DNA of 64,000 nt from Diacronema lutheri (taxonomy: Eukaryota; Haptophyta; Pavlovophyceae; Pavlovales; Pavlovaceae), in the NCBI GenBank assembly GCA_019448385.1, contig JAGTXO010000010.1, positions 868,001 to 932,000 on the forward strand, in the 5' to 3' direction. Under the pieces are notes generated by a model, which saw only the letters and a program-made list of their open reading frames with translations, did not search any database and was not told where the DNA came from. This document shows, piece by piece, positions 1 to 12,100 of this stretch; within the stretch, counting starts at the first letter, position 1, and every line of letters starts with the position of its first letter. A program made the position numbers and the translations under genes.

Positions 1-1
1 C

Positions 2-574
2 TTTGCGCACCCCGGCGGGCCCGAGGCCTCATACGCGCAGGCCGCGCGCCGCGCGGCGAGCGTCCTCCAGCCCGCGAGCGCGCGCGAGCTGCTGCTGCGC
101 GAGCAGCAGCGCGAGTACGACGCCTCTCTCGCGCTTGACCGCGCGCGCGACGAGAGCGTTGCGGCCGAAGATGCGCGCGCGAGGGCCGAGGCGGCAAGCG
201 CCGAGGCGGCGGCTCGCGCGCTCGCCGAGGCGGCGGAGGCCGCGCAGCGTCAGGGCGAGGCGCGGCTCGCCGCCGAGCGCGCGCGGCTCACCGCCGAGCC
301 GCTAGCCGGCGCCGACGGCGTGGTCACCGTCGCTGTGCGTCTGCCCGAGGGCGGACGGATCATGCGCCGATTCGAGAAGGCGCAGTCGGTCAGCCTGCTC
401 TACGACTGGGTGCACGTGGCGTGGGCCGACCTCTCCGGCCTCGCGGCCGTGCCGCCGCGCTTCACCGTCGTCTCGCACATGCCGCGCAAGGCGCACGACG
501 ACCGCAGCGCGACACTCGCCGAGTCCGGGCTGAGCGACCGGCAGTGCGCGCTCTTTGTCGAGCCGCACGAGTGA
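2..574 (+). CDS. C-terminal part of a UAS/UBX-domain protein (FAF1/FAF2-like)
   Basis: The gene enters from the left edge, so only the last 190 residues are present. The visible segment starts near a short LLLREQQREYDASLALDRAR motif, typical of the helix that links the UAS thioredoxin-like fold to the coiled coil in FAF1/FAF2 (UBXD8) proteins. It continues as an Ala/Glu/Arg-rich coiled coil and ends in a UBX domain (VAVRLPEGGRIMRRF, then YDWVHVAW) that would bind the p97/Cdc48 N-domain. Known family role: recruiting Cdc48 to ubiquitinated clients, in FAF2 at the ER and lipid droplets. The stop is TGA at 572-574, and the next gene ends convergently only 43 bp away. Family assignment is good; FAF1 versus FAF2 cannot be decided without the N-terminus. 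Confidence 0.8.
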   Translation, partial: FAHPGGPEASYAQAARRAASVLQPASARELLLREQQREYDASLALDRARDESVAAEDARARAEAASAEAAARALAEAAEAAQRQGEARLAAERARLTAEPLAGADGVVTVAVRLPEGGRIMRRFEKAQSVSLLYDWVHVAWADLSGLAAVPPRFTVVSHMPRKAHDDRSATLAESGLSDRQCALFVEPHE

Positions 575-617
575 CGCTGCCGATCAGAGGTGTACCAACC
601 TTCTCGAGACTGGCACT

Positions 618-2535
618 TCACAGCTGTCGGAAGTGCCGCTCGATTTGCTCCAAAGTGCGGCCGCGCGTCTCGGGGACAACCGCCGCGACGAAGAGCGCCG
701 CGAGGGCGCACACGCCTGCGTACAGCGCGAAGAGCCCGCCCGCGCCGAGCGCGCGCACGAGGGCATCGAACGAGAGCGTGACCGCAAACGAGGCGCTCCA
801 ATTGCACAGCGTCGCCGCACTTGACGCGATGCCGCGCGCGCGCTGCGGGAAGACCTCGCCCATCAGCGACCAGGGGATGGCGCCCAGCCCGAGCGAGAAG
901 GAAGCGACCGCGCCGCACAGCCCGCAGAGCGCGAGCGCGGGCTGTCTCGCGCCGTTCAAGAAGAAGGCGGCGATCACAGCCTGCGATGCGCACATGCCGC
1001 TGGCCGCGCTGATGAGCAGAGGGCGGCGGCCAATCGAGTCCATCAGCGGCGCGGCCAAGGCCGTGACGACGGCCTGCGGCGCCGCGCGCGCGTCACGCGC
1101 GCGGCAGGGGCGTGGCGTGAGCGCTCGCGGCAGGCGCGGGGCTGCTGGGTGAGTCGCCCAAGGCGTGCCATGCCGCGCGGCGCGGCGCCGCCACCTGCGC
1201 GGCGGCGACGGCAAGAGCGGCCGACGGCGCCGCATAGCCGGCATCAGCGAGAATGCGTTGGGCAAAAAAGATGACGGCGTTGATGCCCGAGCCCTGCTGT
1301 AGCAGCATCAGGCACATTGAGATGGCGAGAGGCCTCAGCACCCAACGGTCCGCGCCACACAAGCTGGGCAGCGGAGGAGGCTGTGACGCCGCGCCGCGTG
1401 CGCTCACGCGCGGTGCGGCGCCGGGTGGTGCGCGCGGCTCGGGGGCTGGCGCCGCCCGCCGCGCCACGGCGTCGTCGACGCCGGCGTGCGCCTCAACGTC
1501 GCCGTCCGCCGCCGCCTGCGCACCCACATCAGGCCCTGCGCTCGCCTCCTGCTGCTGCTGCGGCTGCGCAGCGTGAGCCTCACAGGGCTCAGCGCAAGAT
1601 TCCTGCTCGGCCACTGCAACCGCCGCAGACATCGCCTCGTCAGAGAGGACGCCGCTGCGCTCCGCGTGCGCGGCCGCGCCGGTGGCCCTCGGGTTCGGCC
1701 GTTCGTCGTGCGCCGCGCCTCGCCCGCAGCAATCCGCCTCGCTTAACGATGGCGGGGCGTAGTTGCGCGCGCGTACAGCGTCGTCGTCGTCGACGTCTGC
1801 AGGCTGTGCGCGCGCCAGGTCCTCGAGCTCGTCGTCGACGCTCTCGTCGTCGGCACCGGCGCGCAAGTGCACCATGGCACGCCGCGCGCCGGGCAGGTCG
1901 CCCTTCACGAGCAGCAGCCAGCGCGGCGTCTCGGGCACGAGTGCGCGCGCGGCGAGGAGGAGGAGGAGAGGGGGCGCGGCGCCGATGATCGCGAGCGCGC
2001 GCCAGCGGACCACGAGCCCTAGCCCATAGACGGCGAGGATGCCGAGTGTCACGGCGCACTGAAAGACGGCACCGAGCGCGCCGCGCAGTTCCGGCGGCGA
2101 GACCTCTGCCACGTACACATTGACCGTGACGGACGAGCCGCCGATCGCACACCCCGCGACGACGCGCCCGATCACCAGGCCCACGGCACCGGCGGGTGCA
2201 GCGGCGATGAGGAGGTAGCCGACGATTGTCGCGCCCGCCCACAGTGCAATGGTGCGCTGCCGCCCGAGCGCGTCCGACAGCCGCCACGCGGCGATCGCGC
2301 CGACCATCGCGCCGACGTTGACGAGCGACGCAAACGCCGAGCCCGCGAACGCGCTGAGCGAGAGCTCCTCCGACAGCTGCGCGAGGGCAGGCGAGGTGAA
2401 GCCAATCGTATAGCCGAAAGAGAGAGGCAGCAGCGCGACCGCCGCGACAGCGCGAAGCACCACGGCGCGGCGTGGCCGAGACGAAGCTCGCGCGTTGGCA
2501 AGAGCAAGGAGCGGGACGTCGCGCCCGTCCGACAT
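618..2535 (-). CDS. MFS sugar transporter (SLC2/ERD6-like), two exons
   Basis: Exons 2535-1195 and 1073-618 (intron 1074-1194, GTGGCG...GCAG, phase 0) give a 598-residue protein. Diagnostic sugar-porter motifs are visible: YVAEVSPPELRG after TM4, PETPRWLL after TM6, QQGSGINAVIFFAQ in TM7, GRRPLL after TM8, PWSLMGEVFP in TM10 and PETRGRTLEQIE after TM12. These match the GLUT8/ERD6 branch, proton-linked or facilitative hexose carriers of vacuolar or plasma membranes. Odd: the cytosolic loop between TM6 and TM7 runs about 170 residues (roughly 225-395), Ala/acidic-rich with a short glutamine run. In relatives it is about 60-70 residues. It might hide a further intron, though the frame stays open. 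Start is ATG at 2535. Confidence 0.85.
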
Positions 2536-2936
2536 GATCAGGCCGATTTTTCATTATTCACGTGGGATTCGGAATTCCGCCCAAGGCAAAAAAGACAGAC
2601 TGGCCGCGGGAACACCACGAAAAAGACAGGGCGCGGAGAAGCGAGCCGCGCACGTCAAGGGCCAGTGGCGGCTGTGGCGGCGGCGGCTGCACCACTTGCG
2701 AACGGCAGCGCGCGCGCCTCAGCGGCCGCGATGTTCTCGAGCGGGCGGACGCCGCGTCCTTGGCTCCTCGCTCGTGCTGGCGGCCACGGGGGACCTGCGC
2801 CAATGTCGGCGGATTTTTTTTTTCCCGGGGTGGACCTCCGGACCGCCGCCTCGCCTGTGGCTGCGCAGCGCGCCGCCACCACCTGCCGCGCGAATGCGAC
2901 GCCTTGCCCCTCATCCGCGACCAGTCAGAACGGGTT
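2536..2936. other. Intergenic stretch between sugar transporter and Listerin
   Basis: About 400 bp holding the transporter's 5' side and Listerin's 3' side. It has a locally AT-rich patch next to the transporter start (2547-2557), a CACGTG E-box at 2559-2564 and a T-run at 2813-2823. No credible gene is seen. Confidence 0.5.
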
Positions 2937-4966
2937 TCAGAATGGCGACTGGCAGAGCGGGCACGTGGACTTTTGGGAGGAGGAGAACCACTTGTACAGG
3001 CACGCCGAGTGGAACTTGTTCGCGCACGTGCGACACGCGAGCGCGGGCAGCGCGCGCGTCGATGCGTGCACGACGGCGTAGCAGATCGGACATTCCTCGA
3101 CGCCGGCGAAGAGCGCGTCCACGTTCTCGCGCCACAGCCGGAGCGCGTCGAGCATCGAGCCGTTCTGCGCGTGCAGCAGCGTGCTGATCGCGCGGTGCCA
3201 CAGGCGCCACCGCCCTTCCGTCACGCCCACTCGCCGCGTGCACTCCACCTCCGGCACGCGCAGCGGATGCGTGGGTGCGAGCCGCAAGACGACCTGCCGT
3301 GCCGCGGCCCGAGCCCCGAGGGAGCGCGCGGCGCGGCGGGGCCGCACGTGCGCGTGCGCGGCGCTGAGCACCCGCGTCGCGCGGCGCTCGCGGCTGCGCG
3401 GCGCGGCGCGCGCCGCACCGCCGTGTCCGTCTCGTCGAGCTCGTACACCGCAACGACCTCACGCGCCGCCCTACTCGTCCGGACGGAGAAGCCATCGCCC
3501 GCGACGCCTGCGCGAAGGGGGCCCGCGTGCGCGTGGTGGGCGCGGCGCGGCGCGGCGCGCGAGCTCGCGAGCGGGCGCGCGCGCGCGCGCCTGCTTCGTC
3601 AATCTGCTCAAACTCTGCGTTGATCAAAGCTGCGCTCGCGCGCGCACTGAGCCATCTCTCGAGTGCCGCGCGCTCGGCGCGCGACGCGGAGTCCGCCCAC
3701 CAGCCGCGCACGAGCGCGGGCAACTGCTTGGTCGCCTCAAAAAGGCAACCCTCTGCAAGCGCGCTGGCGAGCGCGCCGCCGCCGTGCGCCGCGGCGCCCG
3801 CCGTGCCCGCGACCGCGACCGCGCCTTCGGCCGATCGCACGAGGGGGAAACGCTCGGCGCCGGCGGCGGCGCGCTCGCTCGCAGCCACGTCGCGCACGAG
3901 CAGCGCGAGGTGGAGGGTGAATGGCGAGCGCACGCCCGCAACCTCGCCGTGCCGCAGCCAGCCGGCGAGGCCCGCGCGCGCGGCGGGCGCGAGGCGCGCG
4001 CCGAGCGCGAGCGTCACGGCCCACGCGAGCGCGCGGCCGCGCGCGGCCGCGCGCGCGCACTCCGCCACGCCCGCGTCGTCGTCGCCGTCCGGCGCGGCGT
4101 GCGCGCGCGCGGACGACGGCGACGGCACGGGCGGCGCGCGCGCGGCCCCATCCGCCGCCGACACCGCCGCGCGCGCGAGTGCGTCAAGCAGGCCTTGCGG
4201 CAGCGCGCGAGGGGGCGGCGGCGGTCGACCATCGTCGCCGTCGTCCGCGTCCGCGTCCGCGTCCATGTCCACGGCAGCCGTCGCGCCGCCGTCGCTGGCG
4301 CACGGCGCGCAGCAGCCGGCGGCAAGCGCGTCGGCGCCGCCGCCCGCACCGGCGGGCGCGCGGCGCGCGAGCTCGGCGGCAGGCGGCGCGCGCACCGCGC
4401 GCAGCGCGAGCGCAAAGGCGCCGCGCTGCACCGCCCACGCCGCGTCGGCGCGCGCGTCCGCGCGCCCGTTGGCGGCGTGCGATGGCACCACCGGCGGCGT
4501 AACAAGAAGCATGCACACGTCGCACACCTCGCGCCAGCGCGCGGCAAGAAGCGTTTGCGGCGCGCCGTCCGCGAGGCGCGCGAGCAGCTCGCCGCCGCAC
4601 GCTGGCGCGAGGCCGGCGCGCGCGTCGCGCAGCGCGTCGGACAGAAGCGCCGCCCACAGCTGCAGCCGCGCGCCACCCGCCGGCGCGTCGCCCTGCGCGG
4701 CGAAAGGCGCGGAGCGCGCGAGCGCGGCGAGCGCGAGCTTGACCACGTCCGCGCGCACGGGAGGCGCGTCGGCCGCGCCCACGCGCGCGTCGGCGTCGGC
4801 GTCGGCGAGGCGCGCGAGCCAAGCGCTGCACGCGCCGACCGCGGCGTCCGCCGCGCCCCCCTCGTCCTCGCCGCCGCCGCCGGCGCGCAGCGCCGCGCGC
4901 GCGAGCGCGCACGCGGCGCGCGCGCACGAGCGCGGCGCCGCGCCGCCGGCCGCCACGCGCCGCGCC

Positions 4967-5005
<39 letters not shown>

Positions 5006-8000
5006 TGCGCAGGCGGCGTGCCAGCCGGCGCGGGCGGCGGCGGCAGCAGCGCGCACCGCGCCGACGCGCACAAGTGTGCGAGCAGTCGAGCTTCCGCGGC
5101 GGACGGCGGCGCGGCGCGCGGCGCGTAAAGTGAGGCGAGCGCCGCGGCCGCCGCGCCGCGCGCGTCGCCGCCGCCGTCCGCGCCGGCGAGCGCGCGCGCC
5201 GCCTCCATCGCCAGCCGTCCAAGCGCTCCGCCGCGTTCTGCAAGCCGCCACTCTCCCGCGCGCGCGCGCGCCGCCTGCTCATCGGTGAGCAGCGATGGCG
5301 GCGCGGCGGAGCGCGCGGTGGCGAGCGCCGCTTCGGCCGCCTCGTGCGCGCGCGAGAGCGCGCGCAGCGCAATGTACGGCGCACCGTCGGCGTCGGCGTC
5401 GGCGTCGGCGGCGGGCTCGCCGCCGTGCGCGCGCGGTGCAGGCCACAGCGCGGGCGTGGCAGGCAGCGCGGCCGCGGCGTCCTGGACGAGCTCGAGCGCG
5501 AGCGCGGCCGCGCCCTCCGCCTTGGCCGCCACCGCCTCGCTCGCGGCCGCGAGAAGGCAGCGCAGCGCGCGCGCGGCGTCCTCGCCGGCGGCCTCGCTGC
5601 CCGGCGCGGCCGCGCGCGCGGCGAGCGCGCACGCGCTGCCCGCCACGGCGCCCGCGGCCGTGCGCGCGTCCGCGTCCGCGCCCGTGCCGGCATGGCCGCG
5701 CGCGGCCGCGCGCACAATCCCGCGCAGCGAGGCGCGCGCCGCGTCGGCGCCCTCGTCGGCGTCCGGTGCGGCGTCCGGTGCGGCGTGCGCAGCGTCGGCG
5801 GCGAGGGCCTCGGGCAGCCAGTGCGCGGCCGCGTCGTTGGCCGCCGCGCGCTCCACCGCCGCCGCGGCGAGGCCCGCCCAGAGCGCGTCGTCGCGCGCGC
5901 CGTCCGCAGCGCCACCGGCGCGGCTGAGGGCAGCAAGCCGCGCGCACAGCGCGCGCCGCGCCGCGCCGCCCGGCGCGCCCGCCTCGGCCCAGAGCAGCGG
6001 GTCGAGCAGCGCACCGCCGGCCGCGCGCTCGACGCTCCAGCCAAGCGCGCGCGCGAGTGCAACGACCTGCCGCGCCCACGCGGCCGCGGAGGCGTCGGAA
6101 CGCGGCGCGAGCGCGCGCAGCCGTGCGATCGCCTCGTCCGCGGCCTTGTGCGACGCGTTGGGATGCGCGCGCGCCGCGGCGGCGAGCGCGTGAGGCCACG
6201 CGGCCTCGAGCTCGCGCGCCGCGCTCGCGTCGGCCACGGTTGGGCGCCGCGCGCACGCCTCGACCGCCGCGAGCAGCAGCGCGCGCTCCGCCGAGCCGTC
6301 GAGCGCGCACGCCGCCAAATCGCCGCCGCCGGCTGCGCCGCTCGCCGCACGCAGCGCCGCTGCCGCAAGCCTGAGCGCTCGCGCGTGCGCGCCGCCGTTG
6401 CCGCCGCCACCGTCGCCCACGCCGGCGCACAGCGCCTCCTCGAGCGCAGCGCACGTGCGGCCGACGAGCGTTGGCTCGGCACAGCGCAGCAGCACGGTGC
6501 ACACGTTCTCGGCGTCCTCCGCGCCTGCAGCGCCGGGCGCGCACGCCGCGCGCGCGGCCGCGGGAGCGAGTGCGAGCGCCCAGCAGAGCGGCGCGCCGCT
6601 GTCCGCCGGTACGCCGGCCGCGCCGCGCGGCTCGGTGAGGCCGGCGATCTCCGCAGCGCGCAGCGCGGCCGCCGCAGCCGCCGCGGCCGGCGCGCGCAGC
6701 GCGGGCCGACCGCCGGCCACGCCAAGCGCGAGCGCGCACGCGCGCACCCTGAGCGCGACGCGCACGCGCGAGGGCGCGCGCGGCTCGAAGGACAAGGCGA
6801 GCTCGCGCGCGCCCGCCGCGTCCGCCGTGTCCGCGCCGCAATCGACGTCAAACTGCGGACCGACGGCTGCGGCGAGCAGCGCGTCGACGGCGGACCGGCC
6901 ATCCTCACCGGCGCGTGTGCCGAGGAGCGCCGCGCTGAGGCGCAACAGACTCGACGCGAGCCCGCTCTCCGCCTCCTCCGTCGAGGGTGGCGGCGCGGCG
7001 CGCGCGCGCTCGAAGCGCGCGCGCGCGCGGGCCAAGCCGCGCAGCTGTGCGACCGCCGGTAACGTGCGCGCACGCGCGAGTGCCACGGCCGCGCCATCCG
7101 CCTCGCTTACGAGCACGCGCGCGCCCAGAGCGCCCAGCATCGCGTCGGCGGCGCGCGCGCGCGCGGCGCGCTCGAGTGCGGGCTTGCCGCCATCGCACGC
7201 ACGCTGCACTTGGGCGTCGAAAAGGCGCCGCGCGGCAGCCTCGCCGTCAGCGCGCGCGCGCGCGAGCGCGGCGGCCGCGGCCGCGCTGCCGCGCACGCCG
7301 CCGTTGCCGCCATCGTCGCGCAGCGCGCCGAGCAGCGCGCACAGCAGCGCGCGCGCGCGCGCGCCCTTCGCCTCGTCCGCGCGCAACGCCGCATCGTCGA
7401 GCGCGGCGCCGAGCGCGCGCGCGAGTTCCGGCCACCAACTTGCGAGCGCGACGGCGGCGCATTCGTCCGAGCCACCCGCCGCTTCGTCGGCAGAGTCGGC
7501 GCCGCTCGCCGCGACGCTGCGCACGACGGCCGCCGCCATCGCGAGCACGTCGCCGACGCGAGAATGGGCGCGTGGGTGGGACAGCTTCGCGCCGCCGCCG
7601 TCGCCATCGCCCGCCGGCGCGACGGCCACGGGCGCGTCGCCGCGCAGCCAGTCGGCGAGCGGGCCGGAGAGCAGCGCGTCGCTCAGCACGCCGCACGCGC
7701 GCACGCGCGGCGTGCGCGCACCGCCGCGGCGCGTCGCGGCGAAGCGCGCGCACTCGGCCCACGCGCCGCACAGCGCCGCGCCCGCGGGCGGAGGCGCCGG
7801 CGCGCGCTCGGGCGCGCCGGCGCCGGGCGGCGCGGGCAGCGCGGCGGCGCCAGCCCAGAGCGCGGCGAGGAGCTCGAGCTCGGGCGCGTCGACCGCGCCC
7901 GCGTCGGCCGCTGCGGGCGCCTCGGGCAGCAGCGCGAGGAGGGGGAGGAAGGCGACGTAGCTTACCGCCGCGCATGCGCCCGCGACGCACCCGCCCGCCG

Positions 8001-9054
8001 CGTGCGCGCACGCGGCGCGTAGGAGCGCGCGCGCCTCGCGTGTGGGCACGGCGCGCGGCGCGCCATCACTGTTGACGGGCGCGGCGCGCGCGCGCGCGCC
8101 GCGCTGCGCCGCGAGCAGCGCGAGGGTGAGATCCCATGCGGGCGCGAGCGCGCGCGCGTCGACCTCGGCGCCGAGAGCGCGCGGCAGCAGCGGCCACGCC
8201 CTCGCGGCATAGTTGGCGGCGAGGGTGGGCGCGCGCACGGCGACGGCGGCAACAAAGCGGAGTGCCGCCGTACGCACGCGCGGCGCGCGCGCGCGCTCGG
8301 CGAGCGCCCACAGCTCGGGCGCGTCGAGCAGCGGCCGAGCGTCCGCGTCGAGCGCCGCGCCTAGCCGCGCCGCGCGCTCAGCGGCGGCCGCGTCCGCGTC
8401 GGCGGCGTCGGCGGGGGCGCCGTCGACGGGCAACGCAGTTGCCGCCGGCAGCTGCGCGCCCACCTCGCCGATAGCGAACGCGAGCGCGTCAAGCGTGCTC
8501 TGCAGCGCGCGCGCGGCCGCGTCGTCCGCCTCGACCGCCGCGCCATCCGCCTCCGCGGCGGCCGAGGCGCGCGCGCTCAGGTAGGGCGGCGCGGCGGCGA
8601 GGACGGCGGCGGTCGAGCGCGCGAAAAGTTCGCGCTGCGCGAAGAGCAGCGCGTCTGCCCGCTTGGCCCGGCTGGGCAGCATCGCGGCGAACGCGCCGGA
8701 AGCCGCCGCGGCGACCTCGGGCGCCGCGTCGCACGACGCCCAGAGAAGGGGCGGGAGGAGGGCGCGGAGGTGCGGCGCGAGCGCGCGGCCGAGCGTGCTG
8801 CCAAGCACGCCGAGCAGTACGCACGCCTGCTCGCGCACGCGCCGCGAGCCATCCGCCGCGAGGCGCGCGAACGGCGGCACAAAGTGCGGTAGGAGCTCGG
8901 CGCACTGCGCGGCGCGTGCGGGCTCGCGCGCGAGTGCGAGGAGCTCAGCGAGGCCACGGAGGCGCGTCGTCTCGTCCTTTTTCGCCAGCTTGCGCAGCAT
9001 CACAACCACGTCGGCGGACAGCGCCGCCTCCGCCTCGAGCGCGGCGCGCAGCAT
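2937..9054 (-). CDS. LTN1: Listerin-type E3 ubiquitin ligase, three exons
   Basis: Exons 9054-3591, 3507-3419 and 3293-2937 join in frame to 1969 residues (human LTN1 is about 1770). The N-terminus has the family signature MLRKLAKKDETTRLRG, then a long Ala-rich HEAT-like solenoid. Near the end, LFEATKQLPALVRGWW and FEQIDEA match the Listerin RWD-proximal region. The small second exon supplies DGFSVRTSRAAREVVAVYEL. The third gives the RWD end and a C-terminal RING (CPIC...CRTCANKFHSACLYKWF...CPLC). Listerin works in the ribosome-quality-control complex, ubiquitinating nascent chains stuck on 60S subunits. Intron 3508-3590 has a GC donor (GC-AG), and intron 3294-3418 begins GTGCGG. The ATG at 9054 is chosen because the sequence upstream belongs to the opposing gene. 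Confidence 0.9.
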
Positions 9055-9136
9055 CTTGCGGGGCGATGCGTCGCCGCCGGGCAGGACGCAAGATGGCGGC
9101 CCAAATTTTGGTGCAGGAGGTCGGACGTGAGGCCTG
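9055..9136. promoter_or_regulatory. 82-bp bidirectional promoter between Listerin and SFI1-like gene
   Basis: Only 82 bp separate the two divergent ATGs. The spacer holds AAGATGGCGGC at 9090-9100, identical to the initiator/YY1-type element of TATA-less promoters elsewhere in eukaryotes, followed by a short AT-rich block (CCAAATTTTGG-like). The ATG inside this element also opens a 14-codon upstream ORF (see next entry). Shared promoter function is inferred from spacing alone. Confidence 0.45.
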
Positions 9137-9137
9137 A
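9093..9137 (+). CDS. Possible 14-codon upstream ORF overlapping the SFI1-like start
   Basis: ATG at 9093 opens 14 codons (MAAQILVQEVGREA) and stops at TGA 9135-9137. The last base of that stop is the A of the next ATG, giving TGATG. This layout is known to permit termination-reinitiation. Whether it is transcribed depends on the start site: if transcription begins downstream of 9093, the uORF does not exist in the mRNA. Confidence 0.3.
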   Translation: MAAQILVQEVGREA

Positions 9138-12100
9138 TGCCCGCGGCGCTCGCCGCGCTGCGTGAGCGGCTTACGCAGCAGCTGCTGCCATGGCCGATCC
9201 CGTGCGTCGCCACCGCCGCGCCGCTTCGTACAGCGGCACGCGTGGGCTCCGCGCCGCTCATCGAACGCGCGATGGTCGAGCACGCCTCGTGCGCCCGGCA
9301 CGCAAACCTCTGCCTCGCCGTCGTATCGGCGCGGCGGTTCGCGGCGGCGGACGTGGCGAGCCGGATGGCGCTCGCGTGCAGCGGCGCGGCCGTTCTTGAC
9401 GGCGCGCCGCCGCCGGGCTGGCGTACGTGGATCGCGCTCGCCGCGCGGCGTGCGCTCGGCCGCAGGCTCGCTGCGCTCGACGGGGCCGCCGGCCGCCCGC
9501 TCGGCGCGCGGCTGCGGCTGCGCGCCGCGCTGCGCGGCCTGCGCCCGGCACGTACGGCACGCGCCGCGCGCGCGGCGCTCGCGCGCTGGCGCCAGCGTGG
9601 CGCCGCCACGGCGCTCGCGCGTTGGGTGGACGCGGCGTGCGCGGCGCGCGGCGCTCGGCGCGTCGCGCGCGCGCTCGCGCGCGTCGCAGAGGGCCGCGCA
9701 TTGCGCGGCTGGGCGGAGGCGGCGGCGGGCGCAGCGGCAGAGTCGCGCGGCATGGAACGCGCTGCGCGCGCGCTCGCGCAGGTTGCCGCTGGGCGTGCGC
9801 TCCGCGGCTGGGCGGCTGCGGTCTCGGCGGCCATCGTGGCGCACGCGCGCGCCGGGCGCGCCGTGCACGCTCTTGCGCACGGCGCGCAGGGCCGCGCGCT
9901 GCGCGCGTGGGCGGATTTGGCGGGCGAGGCGAGTGAGGCGCAGCGCCAGCGCGCGCGCCGCGCCCAGCGCGTCGCCGCGCGTTGGCGGCTGCGCGGCACG
10001 GGCGAGGCGCTCGACTCGTGGCGAAAAGGCGCGAGCGAGCGGCGCGCGTTGGCGCGCGCGGCCGCTCGGCTGCTGCGGCGCGAGCTGGCGGGCGCGTGGA
10101 ACGCGCTCGCCCGCGCGGCGGCGGGCGCGCAGCACGCACGGGCCGTCGGCGAGGGCGCGCTGCGCCGCTGGCTCGCCCGCGCGCCCGGCGCGGCGCTTGT
10201 GGCGTGGGCGGACGGCGCAGTGCGCGGGCGCCATGCGCGGCGCGTCGCGCGCCGCTCGCGGCTCGGCGCGGCAGCGCGCGCGCTGAATGCGTGGACCAAG
10301 GCGGTGGCCGCCGCGTCGGCCGCGCGATGGCGCGCCGCGCGAGCGGGCGCGCGCGTGGCGAGACGCACCGAGGCGGCCGCGCTGAACGGCTGGCGCGAGG
10401 GCGCGGTGGCGCGTCGGCTCGTCCGCCGTGTGGTCGCGCGCCTCGCGCGCCTGCCGCTCGCGCGCGCGCTCGGCGCGCTCGGCGAGCGCGCGGCGCGCGG
10501 CGCCGAGCTCGCGCGTCTCGCGCGCCGCCTCATCTTGCGTCGGCGCCTCGGCGCAGCGGGCGGCGCGTGGGACGAGTGGGCGGCGGAGGCCGCGCGCTGG
10601 GCTCGCGCGCGCCGCGCGGCGACGCGTGCCGCCGGCCGGCTGCGGTTTGGCGCGGCGTCGCGCGCCTTTGTCCTCTGGGCGGTCGCGGCCGCGGCGGGCG
10701 CGCGGGTCGTGCGCGCCGTCGCGCCTGCCGCCTATGCGCTGCGCGCGGGCGGCGGCGCCTTGGTGGGCCGTGCGCTCCGCGCGTGGCGCGGCGCCGCCGC
10801 GCGCGCGCGCGCCGCCGCGCGCGCGCTCGTCGCGTTGCGGCACGGCGACGCCGGCCGCGCGCTGCGAGCGTGGCGCGAAACGGCGGCGGCAGGCGCCGAG
10901 GCGCGCGCCGCCGGCGTGCGCGCGCTGCAGCGGTGGCAGATGCACGACGCAGCGCGCGCGCTCGTGCGCTGGCGTCACGCGGTGCGTGACGCGGTGGTCA
11001 TGCGGCGCGCTTTCGCGCGCTGTGCGCGCGCGTTCACGGCCTTTGCCTTCGCATCGCTCGCCGCGGCCAGCGCGGGCGCGCGCGCGGGCGCGCGCGCGGG
11101 CGCGCGCACGCGCGACCTCGCCGCGCGCGCCGCACGGCGAGGTCTCGGCGTGGCAGCGGCGTGGGCGGCATGGACGGCGCGCGCGGCGGTCGTGCGCGCG
11201 ATGCGCGCGTGCGCGCGCCGCTGGCGCCTCGGCGGCGCCGCGCGCGCGCTGCGCCGCTGGGCTGCCGAGGCGGCGGCCGCGTGCAGTGCGCGCGCACGCG
11301 CGCGGCGCGCAACGCTAAGGCTTGCGGGCGCGGGCGCGGCGTGGCGGGCGTGGCGCGAGCGCCGGTTGCGCAGGCGCAGCGCGGCGCGCGCGGCCGCCGC
11401 CGCCACCGCGCGGTGGGCTTCGCCGGCGCTCGCCGCAGCGTGGACGCGATGGCGCGGGGCAGTGGCGCGCTATGCGCGCGCCGCGGCAGGCGCGCCCGTC
11501 CGGTTCGGCGCGCTTTCCGAAGATGCGCGTGCGATTGTCGGCTGGTTGCACGCGCAGGGCATCTGCGCCCACCCACCGCGCGCGCCGCTTGCGCCGACGC
11601 GCAGGCTGCTCGGCGCATTGTGGGCGGCGTGTCACGCCGACGCCGCAGGTCCGCCCGGTGCCGCCCTCGCGGGCGGGGGCGGCGGTGAAGCGTGGCGCGA
11701 TGCGCTCTCTTCGCTCGCGGTGCTCGGTGACAGCGGTAACGCGACGGCAGCCGACGATGCGCGGCTCGCGTCCCTCTTTGCCGAGCTGACGCGCCGCGCG
11801 GCGAGCGCCGGCGCGGGCGGCGAGGCCGCCGTGCCCGCCGACGGCGACGTCTGCTTCGCCGCCCGGCGCGTCGCCGCGCGCGTCGCGGCAGCGGCGGCGC
11901 GCGGCGGCGTGGGGCCACGCATGCTCGTCTCCGAGGCGTGGCTCGACGGCGTGCCCGCCTTCCTGAGCGTCGCGACCGCAGCTGCGACGTGCGCGCGCGG
12001 CGCTCGGCACGTGGGTGCCGCGCCAGACGCGCAGCCGCCTGCGCCCGCCCTCATTCGCTTCGGCGCCGGGCAGCTCGCCGCCGCGGCCGAGGCGGCAGCC

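Noticed and set aside
4014-7097. Long Arg-rich frames inside the Listerin exon
   Set aside because: Composition shadows of GC-rich coding DNA, no conserved motif.
9055-10533. Open frame continuing Listerin's first exon upstream, antisense to the SFI1-like gene
   Set aside because: Its sequence is Arg/Ala shadow of the opposite strand and does not match Listerin N-termini; ATG 9054 fits the family.
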